Positions 1 to 10,852 of a DNA stretch of 64,000 nt are shown here, piece by piece. The translations under genes and the position numbers were made by a program. This DNA comes from Strigamia acuminata (taxonomy: Eukaryota; Arthropoda; Chilopoda; Geophilomorpha; Linotaeniidae). The DNA lies in NCBI GenBank assembly GCA_949358305.1, contig OX442315.1, forward strand, positions 21,416,427 to 21,480,426, given 5' to 3'. A model generated the notes under the pieces. The model had not been told where the DNA came from. It was given only the letters and a program-made list of their open reading frames with translations, and made no database searches. The stretch's first letter is position 1. The number at the start of each line of letters is the position of its first letter.

Positions 1-65
1 TTCGACCTTAAAAAAACAAATCAAAAAAACAAACCAAGTAAACTATTCAAACAAACCTCACTTAC

Positions 66-3000
66 GGGTGATAAAATTTCACTACTAATGAAATTTTCAA
101 TTGTTTTGATGATATTCGATTCGAGACCTGAACAAAACTATTTAAATTAAAAAAAAATTAATAAACATTAATGAACAACATCAAGCTTAAACAACTAACA
201 GGAGTAAAGATGAAGTCATATTGAAGAATATCACAAAGTAATTTCGCCTTTGCCTCAAGTTTCTCTCTAGAAATCACAAGTTTGCTGTCGCAATCCCTTA
301 ATGACGGTAGATCTTCCTCAACTAGCGCATGCACAGCTGCAGCTGCAATTAAATAAATTAATAAAATTAATCCAAATATTTTCATTTGGTCCTATAATAA
401 AATGTACCTAGCACGCCGTCCATGAGAAAAGCGGACAAAACAACATTAGAATAATAAGCCAACTCTATGACATGAGGTAGATCAGTCACCGGTTTGAGTA
501 CAACGATTTGAGCCTTTACATCTTCTACCGGGGTCTCCATAGGAACTTTGTGTTCCTCGATCAGATTAGGACCCATAATAGAGATGGCATGCTCCACAAC
601 TTGACGTGCATCTCCATCAAATCCCACGTCTCGTCCTCGCTGTCGAATTTCCTCAAGAAGCCATGTCATCGCATGGATGATTTGTTGTTTAGTGCCTCCT
701 TGACGGAATTTATTCAGAAGTAAAAACGAAAATAAATTCGTGGTCATTATCGACATACAATGAGTTGCATCTAAATTGATCCAAATTAAGATATTAAAAT
801 ATTACGTTTACACACAATAAAAATATTTTCACCATAAGTGACATGTTCAGCCATATACTTGACCAACTGTCTTCGATTTTCTGCGTCGGCCGCACTGGAC
901 GAAGCGGACGTAGACTCGCAATCGTGTTTACTCAACGACAAGTCGGGAGAGATCAGCATCCTCGTATTCGCCACACCAATTCCTTCAGCTTGAATAGACT
1001 GCATCAATTCCTACAAAATAAAAATAAATATTTATGTCCGTTTTCTCTTTAAATTGCATTTCAATGTATATTTACGGTAAGTGAAAATGGTTGGGCAAAA
1101 TCTACCCGAACATGTCCAAAATTCGAATTGATAACTCGCCAAAATGCTCTAAAAACCGAGCTCAAACTTTCCATTTGCTTTGGATTACCCTACAAAAACA
1201 CCTTCATTTATAAACAGTTTAAAATCTCACTTGTAAAATTAACCAATTGCTCAGATAAGAAATTTCCATCCATAATTTTTTCGTAATTAATAGCAACAGG
1301 AACAATTAAAGCATCCGCTATAGAGCCATCCAAATATGTATCCACAATAACGCTTAAAAGGCCTCCTTTTGGTATACAAGATTTTCCAGTCCGGGATCTC
1401 CCACCTTCGATAAAAAACTCCAGATTATGTCCAGCGCGAAGAGAGTTCTCCACATACTGAAAACAAATTCATTAATTCTCAATTAAACATTTTATTATTA
1501 ACATAATTATTTTCATAACGTACAGTATGTAAGATCGCTTTGTAGACATGGTCGTTGTGGCCTGATGGACAGGTCATTTTGCGTTTGATGTAAAAAGCTC
1601 CAAGACCTCGAAGTAGACGACTGAAAATTATTCACAAATTTTACAAAGAGATTATATTATTTGTACAGTATTTTTAAAACAGGTGCCGTTTTATAATAAT
1701 TAAAACGTGCGCATAAAATCATACACGTGGAGCTTTAAATTTCGCCAGTGCTTACCCGATTATGGGAATTCGCAAATTGTCACCGGCAGCCACTAACGGT
1801 GCTTTAATTTTATTGTTGACTAAAATAAAGGTAACTAAGATGTAATCCAAATGACTGCGGTGAAGAGGGATGAATATTAGTGGAAGAGATGCCTATAAAA
1901 AATAAAACCATTAGATATCTTACAAAACAGAATAAATTAAAGTAAAATATACTTTGCTAGCACGTTTTATAATCTCCAATTGACCTTTATGGACTTGAAC
2001 CGACTTGAGAAGGCGGCTGAGGAACTTAAACACCATCCATTGAATAAAACTACCAAAACAAATGAGATTATCGCTAAGTAAAATACACAAATAAATGCCA
2101 AATAATTTTATACCTGAGAAGATTACTTGATACTCGAGATTTCATCGTTAACAAAATAAGTTTAGCTCGTTTCATGTGCTTTTGTACGAGCATCGGAAAA
2201 ATTTCTTGTGGGATTTTCTCATCTTTATTTTAATTATAATAAGAAAAAATTAAATAAAATACTTGAGAATAAACACGCTCGAAAAAATAAAATTATATTT
2301 ACCTTCAGTTTCTTGGGTAGCTGCCTTTTCGACAGCTGTCATAACCCTTTAACAGAAAACAAAATAAAATTACACCAATTGAAAAATAATAACAACGTCG
2401 TTTTCGAAATACCAAAACAAAATAATTGAATTTTTAGTCCTCAATTTTCCTGGCCCAGGTAATTAATTCATTTTCGAAATCGGGCAACTTACCTAGCAGA
2501 TAAAAGAACATCTTCAGAAACATCAGGATATTTATAAAACGTCCGGCAATTAAAAACATGAGCTAAATAATGGAACCTCCGAACAATAAATCCATTACTC
2601 CTTTAAAAAAAAAATCAAAATATTAAGAAAAAACACTTAGAATTCCACCACAAACCATAAACTTACTGATTCATAGTTGGTACCAATAGCAGATTGTTTA
2701 ACCCAAACGTTTGCACTACATCATCCACGAAGGAATTCTACAATTAAACACGTTTCAAAATGAGCAAACAGCAAAAACACACATTTCACACAAACAATTC
2801 GATTAACAAAACTCAAATTTCAAGTTCAAGCAAACATAAACCGTGTTACCCGACTGGAAGAGAGACATTTTCGACAGCAAAGACCCACGTACGGACGCTT
2901 TCCACTTTTCGGACGCACAGTTGGTTCACACTTGAACGAAGCAAGACTCGATGCTGCTCGTGACTAAAACGGAATACAAAACAAATTTGTTTTCCCATTT

Positions 3001-3696
3001 AATTTTTACATGTTAATATTTTCTTATAATAAGTATCGTATAACTAAAAATATAAATATTCGAAACTCATTTCACAATTTGTGTCTCGAGTGTGCTCTAA
3101 TTACAAATAGAATTTCTAAAAATATCATCTTCCACTCAAAACAAGGTCATTTCAATTTTCAATTTCCCTTTAATCAACATCTTACCAAATTAGTTGCGGT
3201 GGCATATTTGAAATTGTCTTGTTGTCTCCAGCTTAATTGAGATGTTTGCAGAGACCTCGATGGTGCAGATGGAGCCGAGACTGTACCGTGACTCCAATGC
3301 GGTCGAATCGAGTTGATGCCGTTCTTTTTGATTTGCTTTTCAATTACGTTCACTGCTTCAGCTTTGGATGAACTCGAGATTCCAACAACGACAGGTGGTG
3401 GTGACATGCATTTAAAACTTTCCTGCGTTTTAGTTTCCAATTTGTTATACACAGATTGGATATTTTGAATGAAATCCACCATTGTACCTCTAAAATATTT
3501 TTAAAAACAAAACACATTAATATAAACAGGAAACATTTTTTTTTCAAAATTAATAAATTTTTACACTAAAAAAAAAATAAAAAAAAAAAAATTGAAATAA
3601 AAATTAATTGTTTATAAAAAATATTTACCTGTACTTATAGAATATAAATGGTATAAATAAGCTTATGACAAATAATATTAGGAAAATAAATGACAT
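66..3696 (-). CDS. GPAM: Mitochondrial-type glycerol-3-phosphate acyltransferase (partial at 3' end)
   Basis: Transfers an acyl group from acyl-CoA to sn-glycerol-3-phosphate, giving lysophosphatidate, the first step of glycerolipid synthesis. Exons rebuilt on the minus strand: 3696-3629, 3489-3186, 2963-2850, 2737-2667, 2600-2493, 2346-2303, 2222-2114, 2049-1953, 1892-1756, 1620-1524, 1456-1244, 1189-1076, 1010-833, 770-408, 342-200 and 127-66. They stay in frame to 200 (about 720 codons); the gene continues beyond base 1. All four acyltransferase blocks are visible: FIPLHRSHLDYI (catalytic H and D), GAFYIKRK, FIEGGRSRTGK and IVPVAINYEKI, followed by GHVRVDFAQPFSL. The N-terminal cysteine-rich segment PYVGLCCRKC and HKGQLEIIKRA also match animal GPAM. 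The start at 3696 opens a hydrophobic segment of about 20 residues. The last two junctions (near 200 and 127) do not join cleanly in phase and are uncertain, as is the weak donor at 1243. The glycine in EGGRSRTG is more like bacterial PlsB than vertebrate GPAM. Confidence 0.93.
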
Positions 3697-4835
3697 TTTA
3701 GAATAAATAAGTGGAATTGTTTAAAAATCTAAAAATTATCCGATTGAAATAGACTTTGGCTAGCACTTGCACTTCTCTTCAATTCCTAATTCCTACGAGA
3801 AATTGTATCTGTTTGTAGATTCGATCCTTGGCTATAACCTGCCAGCTAACGTGTAATTTAAATCCAATCATTTGCGTAAATCATGTGATGATTGTCTGCA
3901 TTATTGTAATACTGAAATTTTTTTTTAGTGTTTGTTTAGAACAGCTGAGTGGAAAACTAAACGATGACATGGAAATCAAACAATAAATTTAAATATTTGT
4001 ATCAAATTCAAATGTAATATTAGGCCTACAGGATGTGATTTATTTTATATAATAAAAAATAAAAATAAAAATGTTTGTTTGGTGCTTGTGGCACTTCTGG
4101 CTGAAGCTGGAATTAAATGTTTGTTCAGCCAGTTTTAATCCGAATCGCACTCCATGCTACCAATATAGAACCGGTTTTTTTTTTCGCTCTTTTTGTTGCA
4201 AATTAATTAAATGCTAAATTTGGTTTTGTTTAAGATAAATATGAAACATTTCCTTTGCAATCTATTCTTATTTTCGAACATAATTCGCTAGACCAGCTTA
4301 CCTTTCTTTCTATTACATGGATGGTTTACAAAAATTCAACTAATTTTCCGCCATTTTTGGAAGGTGATTTCAGCGACGGAGCAAATTTGCAAACAAAAAA
4401 ATAAACAAATATTCTTTGATAATTTTTATAATAAGTATGTACGTAATCAAATACAGCATAATATTTAGTAAAATTTTAATATATTTTTGCATTATTTATT
4501 AAACTTTAGTATTTTTTTTTTAAATTTAATTTTAAATATGTGCTGTATTCGTATTGACATCATCGTACCGAAACTGAAAACGAAACATGGACTCAGTTTC
4601 TTAGATGGAACGGATTGGTTAGTTTGGCACAGGAAAAAATTGTTGTTTTCGTCATCTTTATTACAGATCGAAAATTTGATAGTGAAAAATGCTAAAAACT
4701 GAATTTTATGGAAAAATTAAATTCCTATCCAAATCATTCCAAATTTGAAACCAAATTTCTGCCTTGTCGATTCTGATTGTTGTGTCACTAGCCACTGTTG
4801 TTACATTAGGCTTTTTCAAATAGGCTACGAGTAAA
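3697..4835. other. Divergent intergenic region between GPAM and ENO4
   Basis: About 1.1 kb between two start codons pointing away from each other. It must hold both 5' UTRs and promoters. The sequence is AT-rich with poly-T tracts (3919-3927, 4175-4182) and the complement of poly-A. I see no clear TATA box, repeat or mobile element in it. Confidence 0.6.
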
Positions 4836-7255
4836 ATGGATTGTAAAAACGAAGAGACTGAAGCCAATCGAGAAAAAGCAATGTTGTATTATACTCAAAA
4901 TGGACTTCCCAAATTGCTCGAAGAACTTCTCAATGAAATGTTCTATGACAACCCAGACGACATATTTGCTTATTTAGTACTATTTTTTTAATTTAAAATT
5001 TACTTTAAAGCTGTTGAACTTATTCATTTTTTTGCAGACAAATTATTTCCAAGCTTTAGCAAAACCTCCAGTTTTTTCTAAAGTAAGATTCTGCTGGAAT
5101 TCAACCTGAAAAATATTCCATACTATAAAACCAAATAAACTAAATTTAATTTTTTAATTTTTAGATCGCAGCTCGATTAATTCTAACAGCGCACAATGGA
5201 CGGGGATTAAAAGTACTGGTTTATTATTCGATAAATTCTAAAGAAAAAGTATAATACTCGTGGAATATATATAAAAAAAAAGTGTAGAATAATTAAAAAT
5301 TATTCACCAGTTAATTACACAAGTACAGTTTTCATTCAATGCAATGGCTGCTTTTAGTGAAGTTCAAGAACAAACAATAGTCAATTGGATTAATGATAGT
5401 GTAAACCAAGCTTTTCAAGGATCCAATTTCAAAGAGCTGATCGATTGTGACAATGCTATTACGTGAATAATATTTCCCATGTAATTTTAATTTTTAATTT
5501 AATTTTTATTACCATTTTATTATCATTTGCAGAAAGGTTGTAAACAACACTCTACCCTTACGATTTATACTCCGATCGGCCAGTGTGGAAACTGAGGCGA
5601 AGAAAACGGAAAATCGCAAATTAAAAGTTGAGAGTGCAATGAGCGAATTAATAGAGGAACAAAACAAAAAAATGTGGCAATTGCTCGCTAAATCCATCAT
5701 CACTTGGGGTTTATCGAGCGCGATGTGCAGTGCCTCTGCTGCTCTCTACGGACGACCACTACTCCTACACTTGCGTCGTTTGTATCAACGCTCCTACGAC
5801 AAAGTAGCAAATCATTAACGAATAAAAATAAAATTTCATTTTACAATTTTCCACTTTTAGAACTCAGAGTTTCTTGTCACCGTTTTCCACAACACGAAAG
5901 CTACGCCGAGTAAATTGCTTTTCTGCAGCGAAGTTGGTGTAATTGTACCAACAACACAAGGATTTACAGCTGTGACGTTTATTTTAATTTGCAACATAAT
6001 TTAAATTATATTAACAATACTTTCAGATGGTTCATCTTGTCCAGCTTTTGTACGAAACTGCAGAAAAGATTTTGCGAGTAAAAACTGGGGTAAATCTGAA
6101 AATCTGATTTGTGTGTTTTTTAACCTTTAAATTAATTTTAGCTTCCCTATGTCAGATGCCGAGTTTTCTTATGAGCGAGAAAGGTGCAATATTACTAAAC
6201 AATTACGAAAAATTAGATGTAGTGATGGAACTTATTCAGGAATTTATTGCATCTTCGGAGGTTTTGTCTAAAGGAAATTTGCGATTTTTCGTCTGCGGCG
6301 AAGCGAACGAAATTTATGATGTACTTACAATTTCTGTGGAATTAATTAAATATAGAAAACGTTTTTTTCTAAATTCTGTTTGGTAATAGGAAAAGGGTAG
6401 ATACGAAATTTTGAAGAATGTGTACAAAAGTGGTGATGAAATGGTGGACTTGTACTCAGATTTAATGAAGAAATTTCCGCTATTGAGTATACTTATTGAC
6501 CCTTTTCATCCCGAAGTACAATAACAATCATTTGCTAAAATGTTTTGTATTTGTAAACACACACATTATATATTTAGGATGACAATTCTTGGTCTCGATT
6601 ACCTTCAAAGCAAGAAGAAAGTGCTTGCTGCGTAGTTTCGTCATTAAATATACCGAATATTGTGGAATTTATGGAAGGGCAGTTCTTGGGAGTTCCTGGA
6701 ATTGTTGTGCAGCCACAAATTGTCGGCAGCATATCAGATTTTATTAAATTTCAAAATCTGCTAGGTAAACATTTTTATAATTTAAAAAAAAATACTCTTT
6801 GATTATGTGTTTTCAAATTTCTCTTTTATTTTTTTGAAAATATTTAGAAAAACAGAAAGTTATTGCGATACTTGACGTTTCGACCTTAGATGTTGTTGAT
6901 GTTCATCTCATTGATATGGTAGAATTAAAAATATTTTCATACAGCGCTTCTCAAACTGTGCAAATTTAGCGGACTAGCAGACTGGTATTTTTTGTTACGC
7001 GTGGCGGACCGGCAGCCTTTGCTCGCAGATCACCACTTTGAGAAGCGCTGTTCTGAGAAATACATGTAATGATTTTTTTTTCGATGTTAGGTTATTGGGT
7101 GCTCAACATCGATGATTAAAATTGGAGGTACCGTTCGAGGCGAAAGAGCTGCAATTTTGAATAGGATGCTCGAAGTTGATTTGGAATTGGAGTCATGTGA
7201 TGTGGATGATTATAGTGATGTCACCTCAAATGATGGGAGTTTGCTTGCTAAATAA
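4836..7255 (+). CDS. ENO4: Enolase-like protein 4
   Basis: Divergent enolase-family protein; in mammals ENO4 is a testis/sperm-flagellum protein. Exons: 4836-4976, 5038-5082, 5165-5218, 5329-5462, 5533-5803, 5861-5971, 6027-6089, 6156-6320, 6390-6515, 6578-6764, 6848-6918 and 7091-7255, giving 510 residues in one frame (mammalian ENO4 is about 100 longer). The N-terminal ENO4 domain is clear (YYTQNGLPKLLEELLNEMFY, then AKPPVFSK). The enolase part shows YKSGDEMVDLYSDL, the metal-site segment LIDPF and the C-terminal MIKIGGTVRGERAAILNRML. By eye alignment the catalytic lysine of the enolase LLLKVNQIG signature is replaced (IVVQPQIVG), while the second lysine (IKIGG) and the SRSER-like block remain, so normal enolase activity is doubtful. 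Two junctions are uncertain: donor near 5972, and donor 6078 or 6090 joined to acceptor 6155. The last intron carries a hAT-like MITE. Confidence 0.92.
6942..7050. mobile_element. Short hAT-like MITE in the last ENO4 intron
   Basis: 109 bp with inverted ends CAGCGCTTCTCAAACTG and CACTTTGAGAAGCGCTG. The CAGNGCTTCTCAA start is typical of hAT elements. The flanking 8-mers ttttcata and ttctgaga agree only in part, so the target duplication is decayed. It leaves the splice sites of the 172-bp intron intact. Confidence 0.75.
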
Positions 7256-7329
7256 TTTGTATGGATAAATTTACTGTAACATATTGCTACAATAAATTGA
7301 AAAAATTATGACGATAAACATGTCTGAGT
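7256..7329 (+). other. 74-bp spacer between ENO4 stop and Acl4-like start
   Basis: Only 74 bp separate the ENO4 stop from the first in-frame ATG of the next gene on the same strand. It holds an AATAAA (in acaataaattg) that could be the ENO4 poly(A) signal and an out-of-frame ATG at 7320. Just downstream, TTTCAG at 7334-7339 looks like a splice acceptor. The spacing fits either overlapping promoter and terminator or an operon with a trans-spliced second gene. Confidence 0.6.
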
Positions 7330-9175
7330 ATGATTTCAGAAAACGAGGGAAAGGTTAGAGGTAAATCAGTAAATGGACTTCCTTTTCCCTCTAGCGGCGG
7401 GTCGGGAATTAACGGAACACGTGGTGCTTGTGCGAAGAAAAGGTCAAAAGCAACGCTTGCGCCTCTATTTGCGCTTGAGAAAATGGGTCGACCAAAGACA
7501 AATCAGATGCAAACGAATGACAAAGGGCTAACAGTTGGTAAAATAACATCTTGGCTTATTATTATTACGGAAGGATTAAAAATAATGCTTATTTCAGGGG
7601 ACGAAATGATTGCTGATGAAAAGACAACCGCAGTTCACATGCTTGATAAGGTATTACAGTAGACATTTAAATCGATTTTTCGTTTGGTGTATTTAATTAT
7701 GAAATTTGTTTTTCAGGCGGAAGAGAATCTTGATTCGTTTAACCACGAAGCTGCTAAAATATTTTGTATGAAGGCTTTGGATTTAGAACCAAATTGCCTA
7801 AAAGCAGTTGACATGATGGCAAATTTGCACCTCGATCTTGGAGAAGTTGACGAAGCAACTACAGTAATACAATTAAGTTATTTAACAAAACATTTTATGG
7901 TTTTTAATTTTTATTTTTTTATATAGTTCTTTAAACAGTCAATCCAACTCTGTCCTGAATCAGGATATAGTAAATATTTAGCACTCGGACAACTGTTTAA
8001 CGGAAAAGATGCTTTGGAATATTATAAAAAAGGAATTGAAATTTTAGATCAAGACATTGTAAAGTCTAAAGAATCGAGCGACGATGACGATTCATTTAAG
8101 CATTTATTGCGGTATAAATCAAATGCGTTTTGTTCTATTAGCGAACTATACATGACAGATTATTGGTAAATAAATTCACTTATTTTTTATGTTTAATAAA
8201 CGACGGGCACAATACAATTTTATATTTGTTTAGCGACGATGTAAATGCCGAAGATCAGTGTAGGTGTTTTATCGAGAAAGCCATTTCAACCGATCCTTCT
8301 AATCCAGATGCATATCAGTTGATGTCAAGTTTTTATTTAGTCGTTGATGATCATGGCGTAAATGATTTTAATAATAAAAAAATGTTTGAAAAAGTTTAAT
8401 TTTCTTTTTTTCTTCACATTTTATTTTAGAAAGCACGTGAGATGATGGATAAAAGCTTAAGTCTTTGGTTACCGCTTTATCAGGCTGTCCGAGATGGTCA
8501 TGAAGAATTGGCCGACGGTGTTGAAGTAAGACATGGATTGTAGAGTCATCATTATATTTATTAATTATTATTATTTTTTTTAGTCGTGCCCACTTAGCTA
8601 TTCATGCAGAATTAACGCTGTGAAGAATTGCTTGGAATTGACTCAATTTGAAGTATATAAAAAAATTAAGTCAAATTATTATTATTTTTTTTTAATGTAA
8701 ATGAATTTCAGGAAGCTGAAGTTATTCTTAATGGTTTGGTGGAAGAGGATGACGAAGTTGTCGATGTAAATTCATTTAATATAGATAAATCCCGAGCCAA
8801 AAATTAAATTAAATTAAATTAAATTAAAAATTAAAAATTAAACAATTATTCATTATTTTAGGTTTGGTATTTGCTAGGCTTGATGAACGAATTGAAAGGC
8901 GAAGATTTTCACGGAAATGCTCGATTTTATTTCAACAAATGCAAAGAAGTAAACATTTATAATTTCTTTATAAATGTGTACGTCTGTTAACAATACATTG
9001 TTTTCAGGTAGCGTCAAAAATAGGCGATTTTGATGAGGAAATGCAAACTGAAGTCGAAGAACGGCTACAGAAATTAGGACCGGATGACGAATTCGACGAT
9101 GATGATAAAGAAAACGACGATGCCGACGATAACTACGAAGACATTGAAAGCAGCGACGAAGAAATGGAACAATAA
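7330..9175 (+). CDS. TPR protein resembling ribosomal-protein chaperone Acl4
   Basis: In yeast Acl4 escorts newly made ribosomal protein L4 (uL4) to pre-60S particles; the animal function is inferred from family resemblance. Exons: 7330-7537, 7598-7650, 7717-7863, 7927-8165, 8234-8357, 8430-8525, 8584-8652, 8712-8765, 8862-8948 and 9008-9175, giving 414 residues. After a basic, serine/glycine-rich leader come TPR-like helical pairs: AAKIFCMKALDLEPNCLKAV, a segment running into SIQLCPESGYSKYLALGQL, CFIEKAISTDPSNPDAYQL, EEAEVILNGLVEEDDEVVDV and ARFYFNKCKE. The protein ends in a long Asp/Glu-rich tail (about residues 377-414), which is typical of chaperones for very basic ribosomal proteins. The start is uncertain: ATG 7330 gives the longest frame, but the MGRPK ATG at 7484 is also plausible and would be favoured if 7339 is a trans-splice acceptor. 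A 5-bp AATTA microsatellite lies in the intron at 8800-8840. Confidence 0.85.
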
Positions 9176-9177
9176 AG

Positions 9178-10330
9178 TCAAAACAGTCGAGTAGCAGATG
9201 AGAGATTCCGTTCTGTGAAATAAGCGTGTTGTTTAGTCTCCGGTGTTGTTGACGGAGCAAAATAGTTGAATAAATTATTTGATGAAGTAACAGCTTGTCC
9301 ATCCTCATCCACTTCCTCCCTGTGAATAATAATCCAGTTTTAAATGTTGTCTTTTAATAAAATAATTAAAGATCTTACCAATCCACACAAGCACACTTTT
9401 CTTGAATTATCTTTTCAGCCGTCGACCAACTAAAGCGGACGATTTGAGGAAAACCAAACACTCGATCGCAGTTCTGTTGCAGAAAAGACTTTGTTTCGGG
9501 ATCTAAATTAAAGTTTCTTATTAAAAATATGTCACTGCATCACAAGAGCTGATAATCTACCATTTGGATAACCTGATCCCCAAGAAATATCCGGTGTGAT
9601 TAGAGTTTCTTTAAATTTCCACGTTTTAAGAGCTCGGTCACGAGCCACCTGAATTTATAGAGATTATTTTCAACTTTGCGTTGGATTTTTCCATTTTTTC
9701 AATGCCAGATTTAAAATCTATACCTTGGCGACAATACTAGCCGCACTGACGATCGGGTAAATTGAGTCAGCTTTTTTAGACACCGTCACAATAATGCCTG
9801 GGAATTTTAGAGACAATTTTGTTTCGTATTTCTTCGCATCGCCCACTGTATCCACAAATATCTGAAAAATATACAAATGTTACTATACAAAATACAAAAT
9901 TAATTATTTACATCACCTCAACAACATTAACGCCATTGTTAATGGCATTTTCGACCAAACAAATAGCTGAATCGTGAGACATTTCATTCAAATTATATTT
10001 GCATCGAGCCAACATGCCATTGGAAATCATGTTTGGTGATAACAATTGAACCATCCAACCGATGTCATCACTTTTGCTTGATAAGGTCGAAAAAAGATCT
10101 TCTCTTTGTTCTTCGGTTAGTGTTTTCGAGTCCGCTACTTTTGTGCGTTTCAACTCATTTGTAAACGTAATAGGGCAGTAACAAATTCCATACACCATTG
10201 GACCCAAAACGGGACCGCGCCCGGCTTCATCAATTCCTAACAAACACGGTTCTTCCTTCGTTTTGTTTGGAACATCTGATTTTACTATATGGTTTTTATA
10301 ATTAGCATCAGTAAAACAATCTAAATCCAT
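9178..10330 (-). CDS. RNASEH2A: Ribonuclease H2 catalytic subunit A
   Basis: Catalytic subunit of RNase H2, which cuts at ribonucleotides embedded in DNA and removes RNA from RNA-DNA hybrids in the nucleus. Exons: 10330-9917, 9861-9724, 9648-9561, 9502-9379 and 9319-9178, giving 301 residues, about the length of human RNASEH2A. Visible signatures are [20 protein letters not shown] (catalytic Asp-Glu), the third acid in IFVDTVG, the fourth in [18 protein letters not shown], the junction-sensing tyrosine in WGSGYPND, and [11 protein letters not shown] near the C-terminus. The start at 10330 (MDLDCFTD) was chosen because it aligns with the vertebrate N-terminus; an in-frame ATG at 10396 would add 22 residues. 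The stop is 2 bp from the stop of the convergent Acl4-like gene. Confidence 0.97.
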
Positions 10331-10852
10331 TTCGCGGCTGCAATGATGTAGAATTCGATATCGACGAACACCCGCCAAACTGAAACCTCCACGCATGCGC
10401 TCTAGTTAGTGTTTTTCCTACCTAATCTATAGAGGTCGCTTTAAAAAAAATGATAGGTTTATTTATTTATTTATCCTGTGTGGTATGAAATGAATACTGT
10501 AAAAATATATTTTTTTCAAATAAATCTTTTTCAGCCTGGTGGGCATGAAATAATTAAAAAATAATTTCAATAGAAATTTTTTGCGTCGGAAAGATCACAA
10601 GGAAAAAAAAAATTATATTAAATTCTTTTGTATTCAACATTTATATGTACTACAATCAACAACAAAAACAAACAGAAAGTATATTTTGGCTTAAATATAA
10701 CGGTATGTCTTTCTTTAATGTCTTTATACTGTATAAAAATCTTGATACAGTCATTTAAAAGTATATTATGCCTAAAATACATTTTCATTTTTTAATATCT
10801 TGATATAAAAATCTTAATGCTTAAATATATAAAAATCTTGATCGAAGATCGT
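10331..10852. other. Intergenic region between RNASEH2A and IRAK-like gene
   Basis: 522 bp holding the 3' UTR of the IRAK-like gene and the promoter/5' end of RNASEH2A, both on the minus strand. The repeated TTTATTTATTTATTT at 10458-10473 reads as overlapping AATAAA poly(A) signals on the minus strand and could end the IRAK transcript. No other element seen. Confidence 0.5.

Noticed and set aside
9908-10396. RNASEH2A start at 10396 (22 residues longer)
   Set aside because: The extension MRGGFSLAGVRRYRILHHC has no counterpart in the family as I know it, whereas the ATG at 10330 aligns with the usual N-terminus. It could still be a mitochondrial-targeting alternative start.
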